From Lachnospiraceae bacterium AC2031 (GTDB lineage: Bacteria; Bacillota; Clostridia; Lachnospirales; Lachnospiraceae): DNA of 64,000 nt. This document shows, one piece after another, positions 52,589 to 60,648 of the stretch; position 1 is the first letter of the stretch; the number at the start of each line of letters is the position of its first letter. A program made the position numbers and the translations under genes. The notes under the pieces are model-generated. The model worked only from the letters and a program-made list of their open reading frames with translations, ran no database searches and was not told the origin of the DNA. The DNA is taken from positions 124,001 to 188,000 of the forward strand of contig JIAB01000001.1 of the NCBI GenBank assembly GCA_000687975.1. The letters run 5' to 3'.

Positions 52589-54535
52589 ATGCGGGATATT
52601 GATTATCTTAGACTTTTAAGTGACAGTTTCCCAACGAAGAGAAGTGCACTTGCAGAAGTTATAAATCTAAAAGCTATCCTTTCTCTTCCTAAGGGAAATG
52701 AGTTTTTCTTTTCAGATATTCACGGAGAATATCAAAGCTTCCGAAACCTTGTTCGAGGTGCTTCAGGTGTCGTTATAGCAAAGATTAGAGATTCATTTGA
52801 AGATGAAATGAGTTATGAAGAACAATTATCATTTGCTAATCTTATCTATTATCCAGATAGAACATTAACTAAATTAAAACGTAAAAAGGTGCTGGAACCA
52901 GGAACACCATCAGGCGATGCATGGTACCGCAAAACCATAGAACGTCTTATTAAGTTCTGCCGTGTAGCAGATCAAAAATATACCCGTTCAAAGGTTAGAA
53001 AGAAGCTTCCAGATGACTACGGCTATGCAATAGACGAGCTGATCAACGCTGATGATTCTATAGACAAAGCCAAGTACTACGCCGGCTTTTTAGATGCCAT
53101 AATAGAGATACAGGCTGCTGATGATTTTATCATCACTATGTGTAATCTAATTCATAACCTATTCATTGATAAGATGCATATAATCGGTGATATATTCGAC
53201 AGAGGACCAAGAGCTGATTACGTTATGGACGAGATCATGAAGTTCAGTGATGTAGATATTCAGTGGGGTAATCATGATATAAATTGGATGAGCGCAGCAG
53301 CGGGAAATGAAGCCTCCATAGCAACCGTTCTAAGAATTGCAACCAGTTATAACAGTTTTGATGTCCTTGAAGATGGTTATGGAATAAATCTTAGACCTCT
53401 TTCAATGTTTGCAGCTGAAGTATATGCTGATGATCCATGTGATTGCTTTAAGCCACATTTACTTGATAGCAACAAATACGATTCAGTCAATCCGGAACTT
53501 GTAGCTAAAATGTATAAGGCCATAGCTATAATAGAATTTAAGCTTGAAGGACAGCTAATAAAGAGACATCCAGAATATGAACTAGAAGGAAGACTTCTTC
53601 TAGATAAGATCAATATTGATAAGGGTACAGTTACTATAGATGGAAACGAATATCCTATGCTTGATACAAACTTTCCAACTATTGACTGGAATGATCCATA
53701 TAAGCTTACAGATGTGGAGCAGGAGCTAATTGATAATCTGAGATATTCATTTAAGCATTCTGAGCGTCTTCAGGAGCACATCCGCTTCTTATATTCTCAT
53801 GGTTCAACATATAAGATATATAACAATAATTTATTGTTCCACGGATGTATACCTATGGATGAAAATGGTGATTTTCATTCATGGACCGTTCCAGAAGGAG
53901 AGTATTCCGGAAAAGCGCTCATGGATTATCTAAATGCTAAAGTTATTGATGCATATTTCCTTAGAGATGATGATCCTAAAAAAGCAGATTCTCTTGACCT
54001 CATGTGGTATCTGTGGAATGGCCCTGTATCTCCAATGTTTGGACGAGACAGAATGGCTATATTCGAAAGAATCTTCCTTGAAGATAAATCTTTAAGCGAA
54101 GAACTTAATAATAGCTACTATGAGTTTTCAAAACAAACTGAATACTGTGATAATATCTTTAAGGAATTTGGAATGGATCCAGAGAGAGCTCATATAATAA
54201 ATGGCCATATTCCAGTTCAGGTAAAAAAAGGCGAGAAACCTGTTAAGGCAGACGGAAAACTGTATATCATAGATGGTGGTCTATCCAAAGCCTATCATGA
54301 GACAACGGGAATTGCTGGATATACCCTTATATTTAACTCGCATCATCTGGCCCTGGCCGAACATAAGCCTTACGTAGCAGGAGAGGAGAATTCCCCTGAT
54401 ATCCATATTACAGAGGTAATGCCAGCCAGACTACGTGTATGTGATACAGATTCAGGAAATGAAATTAAAAGCAAAATAGCGGATCTAGGCGAGCTTATAG
54501 AATGCTACAACCTGGGTCTGATTAAAGAAAAATGA
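52589..54535 (+). CDS. fbp: Class III fructose-1,6-bisphosphatase
   Basis: A 648-residue Fbp of the class III type of low-GC Gram-positives, a calcineurin-like metallophosphatase that hydrolyses fructose 1,6-bisphosphate in gluconeogenesis. It has FFFSDIHGEYQS (metal Asp/His), GDIFDRGPRAD and GNHDINWM in the N-terminal half, and INGHIPVQVKKGEKP toward the C-terminus. ATG 52589 is set by AAGGAG (52575-52580). It is followed after 28 bases by an S1-domain gene. Together with ppdK it points to active gluconeogenic flux. Confidence 0.96.
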   Translation: MRDIDYLRLLSDSFPTKRSALAEVINLKAILSLPKGNEFFFSDIHGEYQSFRNLVRGASGVVIAKIRDSFEDEMSYEEQLSFANLIYYPDRTLTKLKRKKVLEPGTPSGDAWYRKTIERLIKFCRVADQKYTRSKVRKKLPDDYGYAIDELINADDSIDKAKYYAGFLDAIIEIQAADDFIITMCNLIHNLFIDKMHIIGDIFDRGPRADYVMDEIMKFSDVDIQWGNHDINWMSAAAGNEASIATVLRIATSYNSFDVLEDGYGINLRPLSMFAAEVYADDPCDCFKPHLLDSNKYDSVNPELVAKMYKAIAIIEFKLEGQLIKRHPEYELEGRLLLDKINIDKGTVTIDGNEYPMLDTNFPTIDWNDPYKLTDVEQELIDNLRYSFKHSERLQEHIRFLYSHGSTYKIYNNNLLFHGCIPMDENGDFHSWTVPEGEYSGKALMDYLNAKVIDAYFLRDDDPKKADSLDLMWYLWNGPVSPMFGRDRMAIFERIFLEDKSLSEELNNSYYEFSKQTEYCDNIFKEFGMDPERAHIINGHIPVQVKKGEKPVKADGKLYIIDGGLSKAYHETTGIAGYTLIFNSHHLALAEHKPYVAGEENSPDIHITEVMPARLRVCDTDSGNEIKSKIADLGELIECYNLGLIKEK

Positions 54536-54563
54536 TATCAACACTAAAAGGGAGACTAAAAAC

Positions 54564-55277
54564 ATGGAAGAAACAATGAAGGATTTTGAAAAAATGCTGG
54601 AAGAATCTTACAGCTTAATGGGAGATGGAGTTCATGATACTGATACACTTCTGGCATGGCGTAAAGCTGAGGAATTACAGGAATCTCAGGAAAATATAAC
54701 AGTTACAATAACAGAAGCTGTTAAAGGCGGTGTAGTAGCTGATTTTGAAGGTATCAGAGCCTTTATTCCTATATCCAAATTATCTCTTGAAAGAATAGAT
54801 GATTGCAATTCATTTGTTGATAAAGAGATAGAAGTAAGAGTATTCGAAGCGAATATGGATGATGATAAATTAATTCTATCAGCCAAAGAAATACTTAAAG
54901 AAAAGCAGGAAGAAAACAAAAAGAAGAAGCTTTCTGATATTGAGATAGGACAGGTATTTAAAGGCATAGTTGCTACCATAAAAGACTACGGTGCATTTAT
55001 TGATCTAGGAGATGGCTTGTCAGGACTTGTTCATATTTCTCAGATTTCACATAAACGAATCAAACATCCAAAAGTAGTTCTTAAGGAAGGACAGGAAGTA
55101 GATGTTAAGGTAATAGATATAAAAGAAGGTAAGATATCACTTTCAATAAAAGCACTTTTTGAAGACACTGATGATCAAAGCTACGAAGCTGAAGATATCA
55201 CACTTCCAGAATCTGAAGACATTGGAACTTCTCTTGGAGATCTTTTAGACGGATTTTCATTTGACCAATTTAAATAA
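54564..55277 (+). CDS. S1 RNA-binding domain protein (two S1 domains)
   Basis: A 237-residue protein with two S1 domains. The first, about 47-110, is AVKGGVVADFEGIRAFIPISKL. The second, about 127-195, is GIVATIKDYGAFIDLGDGLSGLVHISQIS, a canonical S1 motif. A Lys-rich helix joins them and an acidic tail follows. It is a short version of the ribosomal-protein-S1-like proteins of Firmicutes. RNA binding is likely; the target is unknown. It is probably co-transcribed with fbp and ends at the third hairpin of the GACTRTACAG family. Confidence 0.9.
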   Translation: MEETMKDFEKMLEESYSLMGDGVHDTDTLLAWRKAEELQESQENITVTITEAVKGGVVADFEGIRAFIPISKLSLERIDDCNSFVDKEIEVRVFEANMDDDKLILSAKEILKEKQEENKKKKLSDIEIGQVFKGIVATIKDYGAFIDLGDGLSGLVHISQISHKRIKHPKVVLKEGQEVDVKVIDIKEGKISLSIKALFEDTDDQSYEAEDITLPESEDIGTSLGDLLDGFSFDQFK

Positions 55278-55278
55278 T

Positions 55279-55328
55279 AAAAGAATAAAGACTATACAGT
55301 ACAATGCTGTATAGTCTTTATTCTTTTA
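55279..55328 (+). terminator. fbp/S1 operon terminator; copy 3 of the GACTRTACAG stem family
   Basis: A 21-base-pair perfect stem starting in the stop-codon region (55279-55299 with 55307-55327) around a 7-base loop, ending TTCTTTT. Confidence 0.9.
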
Positions 55329-55349
55329 TTATAAATACAATAATTTATG

Positions 55350-55379
55350 GTGACATTATTCATTCTAAAATGGTATAAT
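55350..55379 (+). promoter_or_regulatory. Promoter of the GGDEF-EAL gene
   Basis: GTGACA (55350-55355), an 18-base spacer and TATAAT (55374-55379) with an extended TGG. Confidence 0.6.
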
Positions 55380-55426
55380 ATACGTATGTTGCAAAGGGGT
55401 TATGTAACTGGAGAAGAGGGGTAGTA

Positions 55427-57112
55427 ATGGGCGAAAATAATAATATGTATCCACTCTACATGGAGAGGCTTATTAGGCTTACCCATATAGAGCCATTTGA
55501 TCACGAAAGCTACAAGGAGCTTTTGTCGGAAATCTGTCATACATACCGTATAGCTAAAGGAGTTACTGAGTTCTATCAGACTCCTTTAATGGAGCAGCTT
55601 GGAAAAGGAGTCAGCTACTGTGATTTTGATGATGGTACTGGCACTAATATACTGCTTCGTATACGTATCGTATCTCCAAGTAAAGCAATCATATTAGGAA
55701 CTGTATATACGTCATACGAAAATGATGATTATACCAATGAAGAGATCGTGCAAATTGAAACTATGTTTCGTGTGATTCTCGGTTTTGTGAGCCGTAGACG
55801 ACTTATAACACTTTTTGATAATTATGGTTTTCATGATATTGACGGCTATAGAAATTTCCGAGCTTTTGCTCGATTTCTAGATATTTCTAATACAGAAAAC
55901 AAGCTAGGTGGAATGATAGCATTTCATATAGATCTTCATAACTTCACCATGGTTAACCAGGAGATTGGTCGAGAGAACGGTGATATTGTAATAAAAAGAT
56001 ATTATGAAGCAGTCGAAAAGGCGATAGGAGATTCAGGAATAATCATACGTCTTGGTGGAGATAAGTTTGTAGGTGTATTCGAAAGATCAGTTAAAAGAAA
56101 TGTCTATAATATATTCTCCGGATATCTTGTTCAATACGACGACGTAAAAGAGCGTAAGATCTGGGTTACAGCTGCAGCAGGAATATACATGCTTCCTAAT
56201 CCATTTATGATGAAAACCTATGGCGACATCATGGATAAGATCATGCTAGCTGCAAATACTGCAAAACGCCAGACAAGCGGCAGTATAGTCGTTTATGACG
56301 ACAAAATGAAAAAGGCCAAGGAACATATCAAAAAGATTCAAACTGATTTTAGAGATGCTCTGAAAAACGAAGAATTCCATGTTTATTACCAGCCTAAGGT
56401 AAATATGGAAACTAAAAAGCTAAAAGGCGCCGAGGCTTTATGTCGTTGGATAAAGGATAATACGATAATCCCTCCAAATGACTTTATCCCAGTACTTGAA
56501 ATTAATACTGATATATGTGATCTGGATTTCTATATGCTGGATCATGTATGTAAAGATATACGCAGATGGCTGGATGAAGGAAAAGAAGTGGTTCGTGTAT
56601 CAGTTAACTTCTCCAGAAAACATTTGATTGATGTAGATATGCTTCCAAAGATCATTGATACTATTGATCGAAACAATGTTCCTCATGAATATATTGAGAT
56701 TGAACTTACCGAGACTACTACAGATGTTCTGTTCAGTGATCTGAAGAGAGTAGTATGTGGGCTCCAGGAACAAGGTGTTTGGACAGCAGTAGATGATTTT
56801 GGTGTTGGATATTCATCTCTAAACCTTATTCGTGATATTCCTTGGAATGTACTTAAGATTGATAAAAGCTTTGTTCCAAAGAATATAGAAGATGAAGAAA
56901 GCATCTCAAACAAGATGTTTAAACATGTTATATCACTAGCACATGATATTGGTCTAGAATGTGTTATAGAAGGGGTTGAAACACTTGATCAATTAGCTGT
57001 ACTTCGAAAAAATAACTGTAATATAGTTCAGGGGTATTTCTTTGACAAACCTTTACCTTTACAGGAATTCGAACAGCGTTTGGTTCAACAAGTTTACGAT
57101 ATAAACTATTAG
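55427..57112 (+). CDS. GGDEF-EAL protein, probable c-di-GMP phosphodiesterase
   Basis: A 561-residue soluble protein: unknown N-terminal region (1-130, GAF-like in size), GGDEF domain (about 135-300) and EAL domain (about 310-555). The GGDEF signature is GGDKF (about 209-213), so cyclase activity is doubtful; it may bind GTP as a regulator. The EAL half keeps catalytic motifs: GAEALCRW, ELTETTTD, DDFGVGYSSL, LKIDKSF, EGVET and QGYFFDKPL. It therefore probably hydrolyses c-di-GMP. The polyphosphate gene follows by 21 bases and is likely on the same transcript. Confidence 0.92.
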   Translation: MGENNNMYPLYMERLIRLTHIEPFDHESYKELLSEICHTYRIAKGVTEFYQTPLMEQLGKGVSYCDFDDGTGTNILLRIRIVSPSKAIILGTVYTSYENDDYTNEEIVQIETMFRVILGFVSRRRLITLFDNYGFHDIDGYRNFRAFARFLDISNTENKLGGMIAFHIDLHNFTMVNQEIGRENGDIVIKRYYEAVEKAIGDSGIIIRLGGDKFVGVFERSVKRNVYNIFSGYLVQYDDVKERKIWVTAAAGIYMLPNPFMMKTYGDIMDKIMLAANTAKRQTSGSIVVYDDKMKKAKEHIKKIQTDFRDALKNEEFHVYYQPKVNMETKKLKGAEALCRWIKDNTIIPPNDFIPVLEINTDICDLDFYMLDHVCKDIRRWLDEGKEVVRVSVNFSRKHLIDVDMLPKIIDTIDRNNVPHEYIEIELTETTTDVLFSDLKRVVCGLQEQGVWTAVDDFGVGYSSLNLIRDIPWNVLKIDKSFVPKNIEDEESISNKMFKHVISLAHDIGLECVIEGVETLDQLAVLRKNNCNIVQGYFFDKPLPLQEFEQRLVQQVYDINY

Positions 57113-57133
57113 AAAAAGAGAAGAGGGGTAGCT

Positions 57134-58609
57134 ATGTTAAAAGAATGGGTGAAAGACGAAAGACCTTCTAATGAAGAGCTAAACAGTCGTCTTGAAAAAG
57201 CAAGAAACGAACTAGCTATCAGACAGATGAATGTAAAGGAAATGGGGCTTCCTGTACTTGTAGTCTTTGATGGTTGGGGTGCTGCAGGAAAAGGCAGTGT
57301 ACTTGGTCGTATAATAAAGAATATGGATCCTAGATTCTTCAAGGTTGAAACATTATCTGCACCAACCACAGAAGAGACAAGAAGGCCATTTCTCTATAGA
57401 TATTTTATCAGAATTCCTTCCGCAGGAAAGTTTTCCTTCTTTGATGGAAGCTGGATGGGAGAGGTAACTTCACATTACCTACAGGGAGATATTGATAAAA
57501 AGCAATATAAGAATCAACTTACAAGCATTAAAAGGTTTGAAAGAACACTGAATGACAATGGTTATTTAGTAGTTAAATTCTTCTTCCATATTGATGAAAA
57601 GACTCAGAAGAAACGTCTTAAAGAGCTTGAAAATGACGCATATACCAAATGGCGCGTATCTGAAAAAGACAAATGGCAGAATAAACACTACGAAAAATGC
57701 TTAGATGTTTATGATGAATATATTGAAGCAACTAATCAATTTGTTGCACCATGGTACTTCATCGATTCATCATCTAAAAAGTGGGCAGAGCTTCAGGTGA
57801 CAGAAATACTTATATCAAGTATAGATACAGCACTTGCAAACAATAAAAATGTATCAGCTCCATTACTTCAGAATACATTTCCTATGAAACAGGTTGGACC
57901 TCTTTCTGAAATCCCACTTGATAAAACCATTTCAGATGAAGAATATAAGAAGGAACTAGACGTACTGCAAAAGCGTCTTGGTGAACTTCATAATGAGCTT
58001 TATCACAAAAAGATACCTGTAATAATTGCTTATGAAGGCTGGGATGCGGCTGGAAAGGGCGGAAATATTAAACGTATAGCCGGAGCCCTTGATCCAAGAG
58101 GATATGAAGTTCATCCTATAGCAAGTCCTGAACCAGCAGAGAAATCACGTCATTACCTGTGGAGATTCTGGAACAGGTTGCCGAAAGATGGACATATAGC
58201 CATATTTGACAGAACCTGGTATGGACGTGTAATGGTGGAACGACTGGAAGGATTCTGTTCAGAAAATGATTGGCAGCGCGCATATAATGAGATAAATGAG
58301 TTCGAAAAGGAACTTGTAGACTGGAACGCAGTACTTATAAAGTTCTGGGTTCAGATAGATAAAGATACACAGCTGGCACGTTTTACAGATCGTCAGAATA
58401 CTCCAGAAAAACAGTGGAAAATAACAGATGAAGACTGGCGTAATCGAGAAAAATGGGATCAATACGAGGAAGCTATCGACGAAATGATCCAGAAGACCAG
58501 CACAAAATTTGCACCATGGTATATTCTTGAATCAAATGATAAAAAATATGCTCGAATAAAAGCACTAAAAATAGTTATTAAACAACTAGAGAAAAAGTTA
58601 AATTCCTAG
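57134..58609 (+). CDS. pap: Polyphosphate:AMP phosphotransferase (two fused PPK2 domains)
   Basis: A 491-residue class II PPK2: two kinase domains in one chain. Walker A motifs occur twice, as DGWGAAGKGS in the N-terminal half and EGWDAAGKGG in the C-terminal half. The C-terminal half keeps the PPK2 signatures FDRTWYGRVMVERLEGF and KFWVQIDKDTQLARF; the N-terminal half is more divergent (FFDGSWMGEVTSHYL). The enzyme phosphorylates AMP to ADP with polyphosphate. PPDK makes AMP, so this could recycle it. No ppk1 or ppx in the window. AAGAGGGG precedes the ATG. Confidence 0.93.
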   Translation: MLKEWVKDERPSNEELNSRLEKARNELAIRQMNVKEMGLPVLVVFDGWGAAGKGSVLGRIIKNMDPRFFKVETLSAPTTEETRRPFLYRYFIRIPSAGKFSFFDGSWMGEVTSHYLQGDIDKKQYKNQLTSIKRFERTLNDNGYLVVKFFFHIDEKTQKKRLKELENDAYTKWRVSEKDKWQNKHYEKCLDVYDEYIEATNQFVAPWYFIDSSSKKWAELQVTEILISSIDTALANNKNVSAPLLQNTFPMKQVGPLSEIPLDKTISDEEYKKELDVLQKRLGELHNELYHKKIPVIIAYEGWDAAGKGGNIKRIAGALDPRGYEVHPIASPEPAEKSRHYLWRFWNRLPKDGHIAIFDRTWYGRVMVERLEGFCSENDWQRAYNEINEFEKELVDWNAVLIKFWVQIDKDTQLARFTDRQNTPEKQWKITDEDWRNREKWDQYEEAIDEMIQKTSTKFAPWYILESNDKKYARIKALKIVIKQLEKKLNS

Positions 58610-58646
58610 AGTGCTAAAAATATAAACAGAAAGGGGATACGTAGCA

Positions 58647-59006
58647 ATGAGAAGACCGAATTTAAATGTAAATAATCAAAAGAATGCTGAGTTATATATC
58701 GCTGCTGATACGATTAAGGATATGTTCATGAAAGCCAATATCCTCAGTCCACTTACATATGACAAATTAAGCTTGAGTTTTCATTCAATGAAAAGAGATC
58801 TTCAGCAATCTAAAAGGGATGAATTTGCCAGAGTTTTAAATGCTACCCTGGACGACAAGATAGAAGGGTGGGAAAACTATCAGTGCGATATCCACTTTAA
58901 AAAATATAGAGACATTGGCGACGCTGTTGAGGTAGATGCCGGCATCTTCAGAATCGTAATATTCATCGACAAAAATGATAAATTCCGCATCAAATATTTC
59001 GAATAA
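58647..59006 (+). CDS. Unknown 119-aa protein downstream of pap
   Basis: A 119-residue soluble alpha/beta protein, not recognised. It has a helical first 75 residues with many Lys/Asp and a beta-rich end (FRIVIFIDKNDKFRIKYFE). AAGGGG upstream of the ATG. It starts 37 bases after pap and ends at a strong terminator, so it is probably the last gene of the GGDEF-EAL/pap transcript. Confidence 0.6.
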   Translation: MRRPNLNVNNQKNAELYIAADTIKDMFMKANILSPLTYDKLSLSFHSMKRDLQQSKRDEFARVLNATLDDKIEGWENYQCDIHFKKYRDIGDAVEVDAGIFRIVIFIDKNDKFRIKYFE

Positions 59007-59041
59007 CAAAGAAACATAAGTTCATAATAGTTACCTTCATG

Positions 59042-59095
59042 AAAACATGTAACACAAAAGATTAAACATTTAATCCAAGTGTTACATGTTTTTTA
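59042..59095 (+). terminator. Terminator after the 119-aa gene
   Basis: A 14-base-pair stem (AAAACATGTAACAC / GTGTTACATGTTTT), inner GATTAA/TTAATC, then T-rich sequence. Confidence 0.9.
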
Positions 59096-59213
59096 TTTAT
59101 AAAATACATAATCAAAAAAAGCCTCAAAAACCCTTTATTTTTCTTGATTTTTACCCCAAACAGTAGTATACTCTAATATATGTATTTATTCGTGAAACCA
59201 TAGTTTTGCGAAA

Positions 59214-59383
59214 ATAAAGCAGTGCAAATATGTAGCGAGAGTGGTTTCGTGGGCATTTATGCACTAAGAAACCAGTATCGATACATATTTATTCGAGCGA
59301 CAGCTCGGTATCGCTGAACATAAGGCTGCTACGCAGCCGACCGGCGGCTTCGCCGACGGGTTCAGCGATTAGCACTGCTTTAT
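59214..59383. repeat. Structured intergenic element C, just upstream of the tyrosine recombinase
   Basis: No gene lies in 59007-59441. ATAAAGCAGTGC (59214-59225) is complementary to 59372-59383. Two sub-structures lie within. CAAATATGTA (59225-59234) pairs with 59282-59291 around a hairpin with TGGTTTC/GAAACCA. TCGCTGAA (59311-59318) pairs with 59361-59368 around two hairpins, 59324-59338 and 59341-59359. Read on the minus strand, these last two have loops GTA and GAA closed by C:G, the same C-GNA-G caps as elements A and B. CAAATATGTA also occurs in element B1. It is G+C-rich compared with the flanks. Confidence 0.7.
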
Positions 59384-59441
59384 GTAACTTCGACGTTTTC
59401 ATATCATAGTTATATACTTATTTATCACGAGGTAAAAACCC

Positions 59442-60545
59442 ATGTCCGAATCCTACGCTAAACAACTTTCCAAAAAACAAATCCTGGAACTCCGTTCCAT
59501 TTTATCTGACTTACCACCTTACGTCAAAGATTTTATGCGTTCAATCGAAACTACAACCCAGCCTCGTACACGCATAGCTTACGCCCACGACATCAAGTAT
59601 TTCTTCGAATTCCTACAGTCAGAAAATCCATTTTTAAAAGAGAAAGAAATGTATGAAATCACATATGCAGACATAAATAACCTCCTGGCCCGTGATATTG
59701 AGGAATATCTGGATTATTTATCATATTATGTACGTAATGGCCGAGAATATACCAATGATAACGCCTCAAAAAAGCGAAAACTCATTGGTTTACGTGCCTT
59801 TTTCAAGTATTTATACATTAATGATTGCATATCACAAAATGTCACTGAAAAGGTAAAAACCCCTAAAATAAAGGAAAAAACCATAACACGTATGGAAGCC
59901 AATGAAACAGCTGACTTCCTGGATACTGTTGAATATGGAACCAATCTAACAGATCGTCAGCAAAAGTTCCATGAACGGGATAAAACCAGAGATTTAGCCC
60001 TTTTAACGCTTATGTTAAGTACCGGATTACGTGTTTCTGAGACCGTTGGACTTAATATAGATGACGTAGATTTCGATAATTCACGTGTAAAAGTCACTCG
60101 AAAAGGTGGAAATGAAGCCTTTGTTTACTTCTCAGACGAAGCTACAGGTTATATTCAGGATTATCTGGATGAAAGGGAGAAAATAATACCTGCTGAAGGT
60201 CATGAAGATGCGCTCTTCCTCTCCTCTCATAGAAAAAGAATCTCCGTCAGAACCGTAGAAAATATGGTAAAAAAGTATTCCAGAGTAACAACTCCGCTAA
60301 AGAAAATTACTCCACATAAGCTTCGCAGCACTTATGGTACGGCGCTTTATCAAGAAACTGGCGATATTTACCTGGTTGCTGATGTTCTTGGTCATAAAGA
60401 TGTTAATACAACACGTAAGCATTATGCAGATATCGATCAGGAAAGAAAACGCGGAGCTCGAAATAAAGTTACTCTTCGAGAATCAGTTTCTAGAGATACA
60501 TCTTTTGCAGAAAAATTGAATATTGATTCAACAAAAGACGAATAA
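59442..60545 (+). CDS. Tyrosine recombinase/integrase (Xer-like)
   Basis: A 367-residue tyrosine recombinase. The N-terminal core-binding domain (about 20-140) is helical. The catalytic domain has the conserved set: Arg in STGLRVSETVG, Lys in VTRKGGN, HKLRSTYG (His-x-x-Arg), LGHKDVNTTRKHY with the last His and the nucleophile Tyr. It is longer than XerC/XerD (about 300) because of a longer N-terminus and an insertion after HPKL-like strands. The ribosome-binding site is CGAGGT. It stands alone between structured element C and a minus-strand gene, with no phage genes. A chromosomal Xer role or a partner of the repeats are both open. Confidence 0.9.
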   Translation: MSESYAKQLSKKQILELRSILSDLPPYVKDFMRSIETTTQPRTRIAYAHDIKYFFEFLQSENPFLKEKEMYEITYADINNLLARDIEEYLDYLSYYVRNGREYTNDNASKKRKLIGLRAFFKYLYINDCISQNVTEKVKTPKIKEKTITRMEANETADFLDTVEYGTNLTDRQQKFHERDKTRDLALLTLMLSTGLRVSETVGLNIDDVDFDNSRVKVTRKGGNEAFVYFSDEATGYIQDYLDEREKIIPAEGHEDALFLSSHRKRISVRTVENMVKKYSRVTTPLKKITPHKLRSTYGTALYQETGDIYLVADVLGHKDVNTTRKHYADIDQERKRGARNKVTLRESVSRDTSFAEKLNIDSTKDE

Positions 60546-60596
60546 TCTCAATTTGGTTACCATAAATATATTATGTAAACTGTCGATTTGTCAAGA

Positions 60597-60630
60597 AAAA
60601 AATACCAGATATTCTTCTGGTATTTTTTCT
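60597..60630. terminator. Bidirectional terminator between the recombinase and the minus-strand GGDEF gene
   Basis: A 13-base-pair stem (AAAAAATACCAGA / TCTGGTATTTTTT) with a 6-base loop. Confidence 0.9.
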
Positions 60631-60648
60631 TTTTTTACTATTTATATT

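Noticed and set aside
59442-60545. Recombinase as the integrase of a prophage or integrative element
   Set aside because: No phage, conjugation or excisionase genes and no tRNA or att-like direct repeats lie next to it; neighbours on both sides look chromosomal.
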